From Mesorhizobium sp. LNHC252B00 (GTDB lineage Bacteria; Pseudomonadota; Alphaproteobacteria; Rhizobiales; Rhizobiaceae): a stretch of DNA of 64,000 bases. Shown piece after piece: positions 43,676 to 52,839 of this stretch. Below the pieces are notes generated by a model that did not search any database, had not been told where the DNA came from, and worked only from the letters and a program-made list of their open reading frames with translations. The DNA lies in NCBI RefSeq assembly GCF_000502955.1, contig NZ_AYWO01000003.1, positions 405,891-469,890 on the forward strand, written 5' to 3'. A program made the translations under genes and the position numbers. Within the stretch, counting starts at the first letter, position 1. Each line of letters starts with the position of its first letter.

Positions 43676-43702
43676 AAAAAGAGGCGGCGCCTTCGCGCCG
43701 CC
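43676..43702 (-). terminator. Intraoperonic hairpin terminator after the binding-protein gene
   Basis: A perfect 8-bp stem (43683-43690 with 43695-43702), a 4-base loop, then TCTTTTTC on the minus strand. It sits between ehuB-like and ehuC-like genes, a common way to make more binding protein than permease. Confidence 0.75.
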
Positions 43703-43716
43703 CAGCAGTTGGGACC

Positions 43717-44586
43717 TTATTTGCCGGCGCAAAGCTCGGCGGTGGTCTTGTTCGGCAGGTAGTCCTTGCCGAAGCCGAGCGGCTCGACGAGTGCGATATG
43801 CTCCGGCGAGCCAAGGAATTTCTTCAGCTCGGCGTTGAATGCCTCTTGCAGATCGGTGTCTTCCTTGCGGAAGCCGAAGCCACCGTGGCCCTTTACCGAC
43901 TTGCCGGCAACTTCGCCGAATGGTTTCGTCGATTCCACGCCGTCGGCCTTCTTGGCCATGTCGGCGATAGACAGGGCGGTTAGCGCAGCGGCGTCGGCAC
44001 GGCCCGACTGGACGGCGGCGACGAGGCTGGACTGGTCAGGCAGGGAAACGATCTGCCCTGCCGCGACACCGGCATCCTTGGCAAAGCCGCCCTCGACCGC
44101 GCCGGCCATCACGGCGAGCTTGAGATCGGGATTGTCCTTGAAGCTCGAAAAGTCCTTCACGGCCTTCGGATTGCCCTTTGCCACCAGCAAGGCCTCGCCG
44201 ATGCCGTAAGAAGGCTCGGAGTAGTTGATCTCGGCGCAGCGCTTGGGAGTGATGAACATGCCGGCGGCGATGATGTCGAAGCGCCCGGCCTTGAGACCAG
44301 GGATGAGCGAGCCGAACTCGGTCAGCACGCCGTCGACCTGCTTGATGCCCATCTTGGCGAGCACCGCCTTGGCGACTTCGGGCGCCTCGCCAGTCAGCTT
44401 ACCATCTGGCGTGGCATAGCCGAACGGCGCCTCATTGGCGAAGCCGACGCGGATATAGCCGTCCTTCTTGGCCCGCTCCAGGGTGGTTTCCGCATGAGCG
44501 GGCAGCGATGTCAATGAAGTCGCTGCGAGCGCCAGGCAGGCCGCCGCTTTCACGACGATACGGCGCGAGATCGATGATTTGAACAT
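43717..44586 (-). CDS. ehuB: Solute-binding protein of an Ehu-like ABC importer
   Basis: 289 residues from MFKSSISRRIVVKAAACLAL at 44586 (GGGAGAAAAGC ahead), with a signal peptide ending AHAETT. The SBP_bac_3 fold is seen in GYIRVGFANEAPFGYATPDG, LTEFGSLIPGLKAGRFDIIA and GMFITPKRCAEINYSEPSYG. The last segment strongly recalls EhuB (ectoine/hydroxyectoine-binding). The protein captures a small polar solute in the periplasm. The adjacent catabolic genes suggest an N-substituted amino acid or cyclic amidine, not necessarily ectoine. Confidence 0.88.
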   Translation of the reverse strand: MFKSSISRRIVVKAAACLALAATSLTSLPAHAETTLERAKKDGYIRVGFANEAPFGYATPDGKLTGEAPEVAKAVLAKMGIKQVDGVLTEFGSLIPGLKAGRFDIIAAGMFITPKRCAEINYSEPSYGIGEALLVAKGNPKAVKDFSSFKDNPDLKLAVMAGAVEGGFAKDAGVAAGQIVSLPDQSSLVAAVQSGRADAAALTALSIADMAKKADGVESTKPFGEVAGKSVKGHGGFGFRKEDTDLQEAFNAELKKFLGSPEHIALVEPLGFGKDYLPNKTTAELCAGK

Positions 44587-44812
44587 GCTTTTCTCCCATT
44601 GAACAACTGATGATGGTTCCCAGCGTCGCGGCCTTCTTCGAGGTTGAAACGCGCTTGACCAGACGTATACAACTGCCCTAGACATTGTGCAAGCCAAGAC
44701 GCAGAAACCTTTGAAAATTAGACAGCAGAACGACACGTAGCCATCCAGTTGTGCACAATTTAAGCGATTTTCCCGTCCAAGGGCGGATCATATCCAGAAG
44801 GCTGGACATCCA

Positions 44813-46003
44813 GTGACGAGCGCGAACCATTTCGGGGCATTTACGCAGGCGGAATATGCGCAGCGCCTGGCTGGCGTGAAGGCACGCATGGAACAGGCCG
44901 GCTTCGACCTCATCGTCTGTCAGGATCCCGCCAACATGTGCTGGCTGACCGGCTATGACGGATGGTCGTTTTATGTTCCGCAGTGCGTGCTCGTCCATCT
45001 GGAGGAGGACCGGCCGATCTGGTTCGGCAGGACTCAAGATGCCCGCAGCGCGCGCCTGACCACTGGCCTACCGGAGAAAAACATCGTGCCGTTCTCGGAA
45101 CGGCTGGTGCAGCAGCCCGTCGAACATCCCTATGACGAGCTCGCCCAGCTGATCCGCTCGCGCGGCTGGGGAACCGCTCGCGTCGGTGTCGAGATGGACG
45201 CGCATTACTACACCGCGCGCTGCCACGCCCATCTCACCCAAGGATTGCCCGACGCGCACTTCGCCAACAACCACGACCTCGTCAATTGGGCGCGGCTGGT
45301 CAAATCCGAAGCCGAACTGGCGCTGATCCGCAAGGCCGGTGCGATCTGCACCCATGCCATGAACCGCGCCATCGACAAGATGCGGCCCGGCGTCCCCCAG
45401 AACCACGTCATCGCCGAAATCTATCATGCGCAGATCATGGGCGTGCCCGGAGCGGGCGGCGACTATGCCGCGATCTGTCCGCTGATGCCCGTTGGCGAGG
45501 GCACCAGCACGCCGCATCTAACCTGGTCCGACGCGCCGCTGCCGGACAGTGGACTTGCGATCCTGGAGATTGCCGGCGTGCGCCGCCGCTATCACGCGGC
45601 GCTAACGCGCACCGTGCATTTCGGCAAGCCGCCGGCGGCTATCCTCGATATCGCCAGGGCAATCGTCGAGGGCGTCGACGCCGGTCTCGAAAAGGCCCGA
45701 CCTGGCAACACCGCAGAAGAAGTGGAAGCGGCGTGGCAGGCTGTCTTGCGCAAGAACGGACTGAAGAAGGAAAGCCGCGTCGGCTATCCGGTCGGGCTGG
45801 CATACCCGCCCGATTGGGGTGAACGCACCGCAAGCCTTCGTCCTGGCGACACCACCGAAATGCAATCCGGAATGTGCTTCCATTTCATGGCTGGCGTTTG
45901 GCTCGACGATTTCGGCATCGCCATCTCGGAATCCTTCGTCGTCACGGATCGCGGCGGGGAACGCCTCTGCGACGTGGCGCGCGAACTCATCGTTATCGAC
46001 TGA
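44813..46003 (+). CDS. M24-family hydrolase of creatinase/ectoine-hydrolase type (first of two)
   Basis: 396 residues from a GTG at 44813. The N-terminal creatinase domain (EYAQRLAGVKARMEQAGFDL, WLTGYDGWSFYVPQCVLV) is followed by the pita-bread domain. Where true metallopeptidases have Asp metal ligands (VDxG and DxTRT), this protein has ILEIAGVRRRYHAALTRTV, so both Asp are replaced, as in creatinase and ectoine hydrolase. It should therefore be a metal-free C-N hydrolase rather than a peptidase. WLTGYDGWSFY recalls EutD/DoeA. It is divergent from the importer across 226 bases. Confidence 0.82.
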   Translation: MTSANHFGAFTQAEYAQRLAGVKARMEQAGFDLIVCQDPANMCWLTGYDGWSFYVPQCVLVHLEEDRPIWFGRTQDARSARLTTGLPEKNIVPFSERLVQQPVEHPYDELAQLIRSRGWGTARVGVEMDAHYYTARCHAHLTQGLPDAHFANNHDLVNWARLVKSEAELALIRKAGAICTHAMNRAIDKMRPGVPQNHVIAEIYHAQIMGVPGAGGDYAAICPLMPVGEGTSTPHLTWSDAPLPDSGLAILEIAGVRRRYHAALTRTVHFGKPPAAILDIARAIVEGVDAGLEKARPGNTAEEVEAAWQAVLRKNGLKKESRVGYPVGLAYPPDWGERTASLRPGDTTEMQSGMCFHFMAGVWLDDFGIAISESFVVTDRGGERLCDVARELIVID

Positions 46004-46082
46004 CTATGGCGCGCGGGAAGCCGGACCTTTTGAGAGACCCTGCCCACAACGAAGCCGGCAGCAGCAAGCACGAGGATGCCTG

Positions 46083-47231
46083 ATGGACCGCAATCCCTTT
46101 TCCGAAGCCGAAATCGAGGGCCGTCTGGCAAGGATCCGGGCGGCACTGGGCGAGCGCGAACTTGACGCGGCGGTCTTCGCCTCGCCGGAGAACGTCTTCT
46201 ATCTCACCGGCCTCGATCACTGGGGCTATTTTGCCCCTCACCTGCTGATCGTCCCGCTCGCAGGCAAGCCCGTTCTGGTCACCCGTGCGATGGAGAGAGT
46301 GACGATCGAAAAACAGGTGGCGGCAGCGGAGTTTCGCGGCCATTCCGACAGCGAAACGGCGGCGGATCTTGCCGCGCGGGTGCTGGCGGAACTCGGCTTG
46401 TCCGGTAAGCGGATCGGTCTCGAATACTGGACGGCAGGCCTCAGCCACGGGCTTGCGGTGGCGCTGCAGACGCAGGTGGATGCCAGATGGAGCGACGTCT
46501 CCGGTCTGGTCGACAGGATGCGGCGGGTGAAGAGCGCCGAGGAACAGGCCCTGATGCGGCAGGCTGCCAGGGTGACCGACGCTGCCGCCGGGGCCGCGAT
46601 CGCGGCGATCTCGGACGGCGCCACCGAGCAAGAGGTCGCCGCCCAATGTGTTTCGGCGATGATCCGCGCCGGTGGCCATGCGCCGGGCTTCGGCCCGTTC
46701 ATCCGCCCGGCCGCGCGGCTTGGCGAGGAGCATACGACCTGGGGCGACGGCATTTATCGCAAGGGTGAGCCGGTCTTCGTCGAACTGTCCGGCTGCATCT
46801 CGCGCTACCACGCGCCGCTCGGCCGGCTCGTTCGCATCGGCCATATCAGCGACGAAGACGCCGCTATGGCCGAAGTGACCGCCAAGGCATTCGACGCGGT
46901 CGTCAAGGCGCTGCGGCCCGGGGCCAAGGCGCGCGATGTCTACGCCGCCTGGCAGGCCGTCGCCGACGAGGCCGGCCTTGCCCACTATCGCCGCCATCAC
47001 TGCGGCTATCTCGTCGGCGCCGGCCAGCCGCCATCATGGACCGGTGGCAATTCGGTGACCGGGCTGCGGCACGATTCCGATCTCGATATCGAGACCGGGA
47101 TGAGCTTCCACATCCTGTCCTGGCTGATGGGCACCGGTCGTGGCGATGACTTCGTCTCCAACACCGTGCTGTTGACCGATGCGGGTGCCGAAGTGCTGAC
47201 CCGCACGCCGACCGGCCCGATCGTTCAATAG
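46083..47231 (+). CDS. M24-family hydrolase of creatinase/ectoine-hydrolase type (second of two)
   Basis: 382 residues from MDRNPFSEAEIEGRLARI at 46083. It is paralogous to the gene just before: FYLTGLDHWGYFAPHLLIV matches the same N-terminal region, and FVELSGCISRYHAPLGRLV shows again that the Asp metal ligands are missing. HYRRHHCGYLVGAGQPPSW is the counterpart of the GYPVGLAYPPDW loop in its neighbour. Two consecutive metal-free M24 enzymes suggest a two-step hydrolysis or a heteromer. A long in-frame extension back to 45819 lies inside the previous gene and is rejected. Confidence 0.82.
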   Translation: MDRNPFSEAEIEGRLARIRAALGERELDAAVFASPENVFYLTGLDHWGYFAPHLLIVPLAGKPVLVTRAMERVTIEKQVAAAEFRGHSDSETAADLAARVLAELGLSGKRIGLEYWTAGLSHGLAVALQTQVDARWSDVSGLVDRMRRVKSAEEQALMRQAARVTDAAAGAAIAAISDGATEQEVAAQCVSAMIRAGGHAPGFGPFIRPAARLGEEHTTWGDGIYRKGEPVFVELSGCISRYHAPLGRLVRIGHISDEDAAMAEVTAKAFDAVVKALRPGAKARDVYAAWQAVADEAGLAHYRRHHCGYLVGAGQPPSWTGGNSVTGLRHDSDLDIETGMSFHILSWLMGTGRGDDFVSNTVLLTDAGAEVLTRTPTGPIVQ

Positions 47232-47241
47232 GCCCGCACGG

Positions 47242-48498
47242 ATGGCGCCTTACTCGGCATTCCAGATTTTCCGCAATGCGCTGTCCGGCCAGAAGAACTG
47301 GCAGCGCGCCTGGCGGGCGGCGGAGCCCAAACCGTCCTACGATGTGATCGTCATCGGCGGCGGCGGTCACGGCCTCGCCACGGCATTCTACCTCGCCGAG
47401 AACCACGGTATTCGCAATGTCGCCGTGCTTGAGAAAGGCTACATCGGCGGTGGCAATGTCGGCCGCAACACCACCGTCATCCGCTCCAACTACCTGCTCG
47501 ACGGCAACACCCAGTTCTACGAATTCTCGATGAAGCTCTGGGAAGGCATGTCGCGGGCGCTGAACTTCAACGTCATGTTTTCGCAGCGCGGCCAACTCGT
47601 CACCGCGCATTCGGCCGATCAGCTCGACGGCTTCGGCCACCGCGCCAACGTCATGCGGCTGAATGGCATCGACGCCGACATCCTCGATCGAGACGAAGTG
47701 CGCCGCCTGGTGCCTTATCTCGATTTTTCCGACACAGCCCGCTTTCCGATCCATGGCGCCATCTTCCAGGGTCGCGCGGGCACGGCGCGGCACGACGCCG
47801 TCGCCTGGGGCTATGCGCGCGCCGCCGATGGCCATGGCGTAGACATCATCCAGAACTGCGAGGTGACGGGCTTCATTCGCGATGGCGAACGGATCGTCGG
47901 CGTCGAAACGACGAAAGGCCGGATCGGCGCCGCCAAGGTCGGGCTTGCCGTCGCCGGCCATACGTCCGTGCTCGGCGCCAAGGCCGGCCTTGAACTGCCG
48001 ATCGAAAGCCATGTCTTGCAGGCCTTCGTCACCGGACCGCTGAAGCCGCTGGTCGACCATGTCGTCGCCTACGGCGCCGATCATTTCTATGTCAGCCAGT
48101 CGGATAAGGGCGGGCTGGTCTTTGGCGGCAATCTCGACGGCTACAATTCCTACGCCCAGCGCGGCAATCTCGGCGTCGTGCGCGAAGTGGCGGAGGCGGC
48201 GATCGCCTTGATGCCGTGCATCTCGCGCATCCGTCTGCTGCGGCATTGGGGCGGCGCCATGGATATGACGCCGGATGCCAGCCCGATCATCTGCCCGACG
48301 CCGATCGACGGCCTCTATCTCAACGGCGGCTGGTGCTATGGTGGCTTCAAGGCGACGCCGGCTTCCGGCTGGTGCTTCGCCCACACGATCGCAACCGGCA
48401 AGCCGCATCCGTTGATCGCGGCCTACGGGCTCGACCGTTTCCGGACCGGCCGCACGCTGGACGAGGCCGGCGCCGGCCCCTCCGCGTGGCTGCAATAG
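47242..48498 (+). CDS. soxB: Sarcosine oxidase subunit beta
   Basis: 418 residues. The FAD Rossmann motif is DVIVIGGGGHGLATAFYLAE. GGGNVGRNTTVIRSNYLLDG is the SoxB hallmark around the covalent FMN-binding His region. NGGWCYGGFKATPASGW closes the FAD site. In heterotetrameric sarcosine oxidase this subunit oxidises the N-methyl group of sarcosine or similar secondary amines. It follows the second M24 gene by 10 bases, so the M24-sox genes form one operon. Confidence 0.93.
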   Translation: MAPYSAFQIFRNALSGQKNWQRAWRAAEPKPSYDVIVIGGGGHGLATAFYLAENHGIRNVAVLEKGYIGGGNVGRNTTVIRSNYLLDGNTQFYEFSMKLWEGMSRALNFNVMFSQRGQLVTAHSADQLDGFGHRANVMRLNGIDADILDRDEVRRLVPYLDFSDTARFPIHGAIFQGRAGTARHDAVAWGYARAADGHGVDIIQNCEVTGFIRDGERIVGVETTKGRIGAAKVGLAVAGHTSVLGAKAGLELPIESHVLQAFVTGPLKPLVDHVVAYGADHFYVSQSDKGGLVFGGNLDGYNSYAQRGNLGVVREVAEAAIALMPCISRIRLLRHWGGAMDMTPDASPIICPTPIDGLYLNGGWCYGGFKATPASGWCFAHTIATGKPHPLIAAYGLDRFRTGRTLDEAGAGPSAWLQ

Positions 48499-48512
48499 GA
48501 GGCGGGAAGAAA

Positions 48513-48779
48513 ATGCTGCGCATTGAATGCCCCTGCTGCGGTCCGCGTGACCATGACGAGTTCCGCTATGGCGGCGACGCTTCCGTCAGCCGTCCGACCC
48601 ATGACGATCCCGATCCGGAAGCCTGGTACGCCTATGTCTATGTCCGGAAAAACCCCGCAGGCCTCCACCGCGAGTTCTGGCAGCACGTGATCGGCTGCCG
48701 CCAGTGGCTGGTGGTCGAGCGCGACACGCGCAACCACGTCGTTTCTTCCGTTACCTTCGCCAGGACATCGCGAGCATGA
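48513..48779 (+). CDS. soxD: Sarcosine oxidase subunit delta
   Basis: 88 residues from MLRIECPCCGPRDHDEFRYG. CPCCG plus HREFWQHVIGCRQW gives the Cys/His zinc site of SoxD. It ends with ATGA overlapping soxA. A GGAGGCGGGAAG ribosome site lies ahead. It is a structural zinc subunit of the heterotetramer. Confidence 0.93.
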   Translation: MLRIECPCCGPRDHDEFRYGGDASVSRPTHDDPDPEAWYAYVYVRKNPAGLHREFWQHVIGCRQWLVVERDTRNHVVSSVTFARTSRA

Positions 48780-51730
48780 ACGCCCAAAACAAGCGGTTAC
48801 CTGGCGGTGGTCGCATCGACCGCTCTTATCCCGTCGAATTCAGCTTCGACGGCCAAAAGATGGCCGGATATCGTGGTGACACGCTCGCATCCGCGCTGCT
48901 TGCCAACGGCGTCACCCTGGTTGGACGCAGCTTCAAATATCATCGTCCGCGCGGCATTCTTTCCGCCGGGCCGGAGGAGCCGAACGCACTGGTCACGCTC
49001 GGGACAGCGGGCAGGCGCGAGCCGAACCTGCCGGCAACGACGCTGGAACTAGGCGAAGGCATGGCTGCGGAAAGCCAGAATCGCTGGCCGTCGCTGGCCT
49101 TCGACGTGCAAAGCGTCAATGGCCTGTTCGCGCCGTTTCTTTCTGCCGGCTTCTACTACAAGACCTTCATGGGTCCGACGCGGCGCGCCTGGAAGGTCTA
49201 CGAACACTTCATCCGCAAGGCGGCCGGCCTCGGCAGAGCCGGTACCGAACCGGATCCAGATCGCTACGAGGTTCGTCATGCCTTTGCCGATGTCGCAATT
49301 GTCGGTGGTGGTCCGGCCGGATTGTCGGCGGCGCGGGCTGCGGCCGCCGCCGGCGCGCGAGTAGCGCTGATCGAACAGGATTTCCTGCTTGGCGGCCAGC
49401 TTCTGGCGGAACGGTCGGACGGCGCGGCTGCTTCATGGTTGAACCAGATCGAAGCCGAACTGAAAAGCTTCGACACCGTCACGCTGATGAAGCGGACCAG
49501 CGCTTTCGGCGTCTATGACGGCAATGTCATAGGCCTGGTCGAACAACGCGACCAAGTCGGCCCGCCGCGAACCGGCGAAGCTCGGCAAACAGTCACGTTG
49601 CTTCGCGCCCGCTCGATCGTTTTCGCAACCGGCGCCATCGAGCGTCCAATGGTGTTTGCGAACAACGACCGGCCCGGCGTCATGCTTGCCTCGGCCGCCC
49701 GGACCTACCTCAACCGCTTCGCCGTTCTGCCGGGCAGGAAAGTCATCGTCACTGCTGTCAATGACGGCGCCTGGCGCACTGCCTTTGACTATGCTGCAGC
49801 CGGCGCAGAGGTAACGGTTGCCGATCTGCGCGCCGCACCGCCAACGGCGCTTGTCGCGGAAGCCGCACGCATCGGCGTCACGGTGCGGACCGCAACGCGC
49901 ATTGTCGACCTGCATGGCGGCCGTGCCGTCAGGGGCGCGACACTCGCCGGACCGTACGGCCAGTCCGAGGCCGCCTGCGATCTGGTCTGCGTGTCCGGAG
50001 GCTGGTCGCCGACCGTGCACCTCACTTCGCATCTGGGCGTCAAGCCTCGATATCGCGAAGACATCGACGGCTTCGTGCCAGGCGCCTTTCCAGCCGACCG
50101 TTTCGGCGCCGGCGCAATGATGGGAAACTATGCGACCGCCGATGCTATCGAGGGCGGTCATCGTGCCGGCGTTGAAGCTGCATCCTTCTGTGGCAAGTCG
50201 GCGCCTGTATCAGCTCCTTCAAAGCTCGATCTGGGCGAGACCATTACGACCATGCTTCGCGAAATCCCGTCCGCCCAAGGCGGAAAAGCCTTTGTCGATT
50301 TCCAGATGGACGTGACGACAAAGGACGTCGAACTCGCCCATCGCGAAGGCTATGAAGCGGTTGAGCACCTGAAACGCTACACGACGCTCGGCATGGGCAC
50401 CGACCAGGGCAAGACCAGTAATTTCCTGGCCCTCTCGGCTATGGCCGCCCTGCGTGGCGCAACGGTTCCCGAGACCGGCACCACGACCTTCCGCCCACCC
50501 TTCACGCCGGTCGCCATCGGTGCCCTTGCAGGCCGCGCCACCGGCCATCATTTCAAGCCGTTCCGCCGCACACCGATGCACGACTTGCATCTGGCGAACG
50601 GCGCCGACATGCTGGAAGTCGGCCTCTGGATGCGACCCTGGTTCTACAAGCAGTCCGGAGCCGATGTGAACGAAGCCTACGTCGCCGAAATGCGAAATGT
50701 GCGCCAGGCCGCTGGCCTGATGGACATCTCCACCCTCGGCAAGATCGACGTCCAGGGTCCCGACGCAGCCACATTCCTGGACCGTGTCTATGCCAACGGC
50801 TTCGCCAAACTGCCGGTCGGCCGTGCTCGCTACGGCGTCATGCTGCGCGACGACGGCATCGTCTTCGACGACGGCACCACGACGCGGCTGGCGGAAAACC
50901 GGTTCTTCATGACCACGTCGACCGCCAAGGCCGCCGACGTGCTGTCGAGGCTGGAGTTCCTGCTCGACACCGCATGGCCGGAACTGCGCGTCGCCATCAC
51001 CTCGGTGAGCGATGAATGGGCGGCGATGTCGGTCGCCGGACCGAAGAGCCGAGCGATCCTGGGGGCGGCATTTCCGTCGCTCGACGTTTCCAACGAAGCG
51101 CTGCCGCATATGGGGTTGCACGAAAGCCAATGGGAAGGCTGCGCGCTGCGCATCGTGCGCCTCAGCTATTCCGGCGAGCGTGCCTATGAAATCTACGTCG
51201 GCGCAACTGCCGGTGAACAGCTCTGGAGCCGCTTGCTCGAAGCCGGCAGGCCGTTCGACCTGAAGCCCTACGGCGTCGAGGCGCTTGGTGCGCTCCGTGT
51301 CGAGAAAGGCCATGTCGCAGGGCCTGAAATCGATGGGCGCACGACGCTCGACGATCTCGGCCTTGGCCGCATGGTCGGCAAGCGCAGCAGCTTTGTCGGC
51401 GATGTGCTGCGGCGGCGCCCTGCCCTGCTGGCGCCTGACCGGCAACGCCTGGTCGGTCTGGAATGCATCGAGGACGGAAAGCGCCTGCGCGGTGGCGCCA
51501 TCCTGTTCCTGCCAGGCGAGAAAGCTCACGGCCACGGACGCGGGCGCATCACCTCCGTCACCTTCAGCCCCGAACGCGGCCACTATGTCGGGCTGGCACT
51601 GCTTGCCGGCGATGTCGCGACGGAGGGAAGCGAGGTCGTGGCCGTCTATCCTATGAAAGCCGAAACGGTGCGTGCCCGCATCGTCTCGCCGGTATTCCTC
51701 GATCCGCAAGGAGAACGGCTGCATGGCTAG
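48776..51730 (+). CDS. soxA: Sarcosine oxidase subunit alpha
   Basis: 984 residues from MNAQNKRLPGGGRIDRSYP at 48776. The N-terminal SoxA domain (DGQKMAGYRGDTLASALLAN, FKYHRPRGILSAGPEEP) is followed by a NAD-binding domain (VAIVGGGPAGLSAARAAAAA). From about residue 600 a glycine-cleavage T (aminomethyltransferase)-like domain binds tetrahydrofolate (DISTLGKIDVQGPDAATFLD). This subunit takes up the formaldehyde released by demethylation as methylene-THF. It overlaps soxG by 8 bases. Confidence 0.95.
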   Translation: MNAQNKRLPGGGRIDRSYPVEFSFDGQKMAGYRGDTLASALLANGVTLVGRSFKYHRPRGILSAGPEEPNALVTLGTAGRREPNLPATTLELGEGMAAESQNRWPSLAFDVQSVNGLFAPFLSAGFYYKTFMGPTRRAWKVYEHFIRKAAGLGRAGTEPDPDRYEVRHAFADVAIVGGGPAGLSAARAAAAAGARVALIEQDFLLGGQLLAERSDGAAASWLNQIEAELKSFDTVTLMKRTSAFGVYDGNVIGLVEQRDQVGPPRTGEARQTVTLLRARSIVFATGAIERPMVFANNDRPGVMLASAARTYLNRFAVLPGRKVIVTAVNDGAWRTAFDYAAAGAEVTVADLRAAPPTALVAEAARIGVTVRTATRIVDLHGGRAVRGATLAGPYGQSEAACDLVCVSGGWSPTVHLTSHLGVKPRYREDIDGFVPGAFPADRFGAGAMMGNYATADAIEGGHRAGVEAASFCGKSAPVSAPSKLDLGETITTMLREIPSAQGGKAFVDFQMDVTTKDVELAHREGYEAVEHLKRYTTLGMGTDQGKTSNFLALSAMAALRGATVPETGTTTFRPPFTPVAIGALAGRATGHHFKPFRRTPMHDLHLANGADMLEVGLWMRPWFYKQSGADVNEAYVAEMRNVRQAAGLMDISTLGKIDVQGPDAATFLDRVYANGFAKLPVGRARYGVMLRDDGIVFDDGTTTRLAENRFFMTTSTAKAADVLSRLEFLLDTAWPELRVAITSVSDEWAAMSVAGPKSRAILGAAFPSLDVSNEALPHMGLHESQWEGCALRIVRLSYSGERAYEIYVGATAGEQLWSRLLEAGRPFDLKPYGVEALGALRVEKGHVAGPEIDGRTTLDDLGLGRMVGKRSSFVGDVLRRRPALLAPDRQRLVGLECIEDGKRLRGGAILFLPGEKAHGHGRGRITSVTFSPERGHYVGLALLAGDVATEGSEVVAVYPMKAETVRARIVSPVFLDPQGERLHG

Positions 51731-52214
51731 CCCAGATTTCAGCCTGTCCGTTGCCGATTGCCCGCTCATCCAGGTCGAGGGGTGGGATGGAATGCTGGGG
51801 CAATTCGAATCGAGCCTCTCGGCGGCGCTCGGCACAAAACTTCCCGCCTCGGTCGGAGAGACGGTGCGTCACAAGAACTTTGTCATCATTCGCGTTGCAC
51901 CGCGCCGTCTCTGGCTGGCCCTCGACGACGGGACGCAAGGGTCGTCCCTTGCCATCGATCCCGATCTCGGCTGTTCGGTTTGCCTTGGCGAAGGCCGCAT
52001 GCGTTTCAGCCTGGCGGGGGCCGACATCGCGAGCATTCTCTCAACCTGCATAGCCGTCGACTGGCACGCGCCGACCACCGCTCCGGGCCGGGCCGTGCAG
52101 ACTTCCTTCCACCATGTGCCGGTACTCCTGATTCGCACCAGTGAGACCTCGTGCGATCTCGTCGCGCCGCGAAGCTTCGCCCGCAGCCTCCAAGATTGGC
52201 TCGCCGACGGCTAG
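51723..52214 (+). CDS. soxG: Sarcosine oxidase subunit gamma
   Basis: 163 residues from MASPDFSLSVADCPLIQVEG. It resembles a C-terminal T-protein-like domain (RVAPRRLWLALDDGTQGSSL and HHVPVLLIRTSETSCDLVAPRSFARSL), as SoxG does. It closes the soxBDAG set and overlaps soxA. No glyA, purU or folate gene follows in the window, so the THF arm of the pathway must be elsewhere. Confidence 0.9.
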   Translation: MASPDFSLSVADCPLIQVEGWDGMLGQFESSLSAALGTKLPASVGETVRHKNFVIIRVAPRRLWLALDDGTQGSSLAIDPDLGCSVCLGEGRMRFSLAGADIASILSTCIAVDWHAPTTAPGRAVQTSFHHVPVLLIRTSETSCDLVAPRSFARSLQDWLADG

Positions 52215-52223
52215 CCTGAATAC

Positions 52224-52249
52224 CGCCCCAGAATCCCGCCCCAGAATCC
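52224..52249. repeat. Two tandem copies of a 13-bp unit
   Basis: CGCCCCAGAATCC occurs twice in a row, just after soxG. Probably a chance short duplication. Confidence 0.6.
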
Positions 52250-52377
52250 CATTGTGCGAATCCGACGCCGCCGCGCCGTTTGGTCACGCGAATTTCACGC
52301 GTCACAGAGCGATTCATGGCGGCTGCTGAGGGGCCGCTACGGTACCTCAACAGCACGATCAATTAGTCGTCGCTCAC

Positions 52378-52402
52378 GGAACAAGGGGTCTCGGTGAACG
52401 TT
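52378..52402 (+). promoter_or_regulatory. EcfG-type promoter for the DUF1236 gene
   Basis: Exact GGAAC-N16-CGTT, ending 70 bases before the ATG at 52472. Confidence 0.7.
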
Positions 52403-52471
52403 AGAAAGACGGGTTCGCCGTTTGCGAAGCAGTGAAAGGCGGATCTCCCCTTCCAGGAATAGGAGAAGACG

Positions 52472-52777
52472 ATGAGAAGTCATCTGATTCCTGCCGCCAC
52501 CGGGCTTATTCTGCTCGCCGGCATCGGCGTGGCCACCGCGGACGAGGTGATTGTCACGCCCGAACAGCAGACGGTCATCCGCGAATATGTGCATAAGCAT
52601 CCGCTGGCATCGATCAATCTTCTTGGGGTGGAACTCAGTGTCGGTTCCGCTTTGCCCGACACGGTCGAACTTCGGTCGATCGATGTTCCCGATGTCAAAT
52701 ACAAATATGTCGTCGTCGGCAATCACACAGTGCTGGTCGACCCGGGCACACGCAAGATTGTGAAGGTTATTGACTGA
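52472..52777 (+). CDS. DUF1236 exported protein
   Basis: 101 residues. Signal peptide MRSHLIPAATGLILLAGIGV ending ATADEV. The DUF1236 core is EQQTVIREYVHKHPLASINL and GSALPDTVELRSI, closing with GNHTVLVDPGTRKIVKVID. The family is small, periplasmic and found mostly in Rhizobiales. Function unknown. An exact EcfG promoter lies upstream and AGGAGAAG precedes the ATG. Confidence 0.88.
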   Translation: MRSHLIPAATGLILLAGIGVATADEVIVTPEQQTVIREYVHKHPLASINLLGVELSVGSALPDTVELRSIDVPDVKYKYVVVGNHTVLVDPGTRKIVKVID

Positions 52778-52839
52778 CGGCAAGCCCGCCGTTCCAAGCG
52801 ACAGCAGGCGTGCCGTCCGATAGGAAAGGAGCCAGTTCA

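Noticed and set aside
40785..52214. Firm naming of the locus as ectoine catabolism
   Set aside because: The importer and first M24 look ectoine-like, but eutB/eutC/eutE-type genes are absent and sarcosine oxidase is not part of that pathway.
52224..52249. The 13-bp tandem duplication as a regulatory repeat
   Set aside because: Only two copies, just after a stop codon, with no symmetry or link to a promoter.
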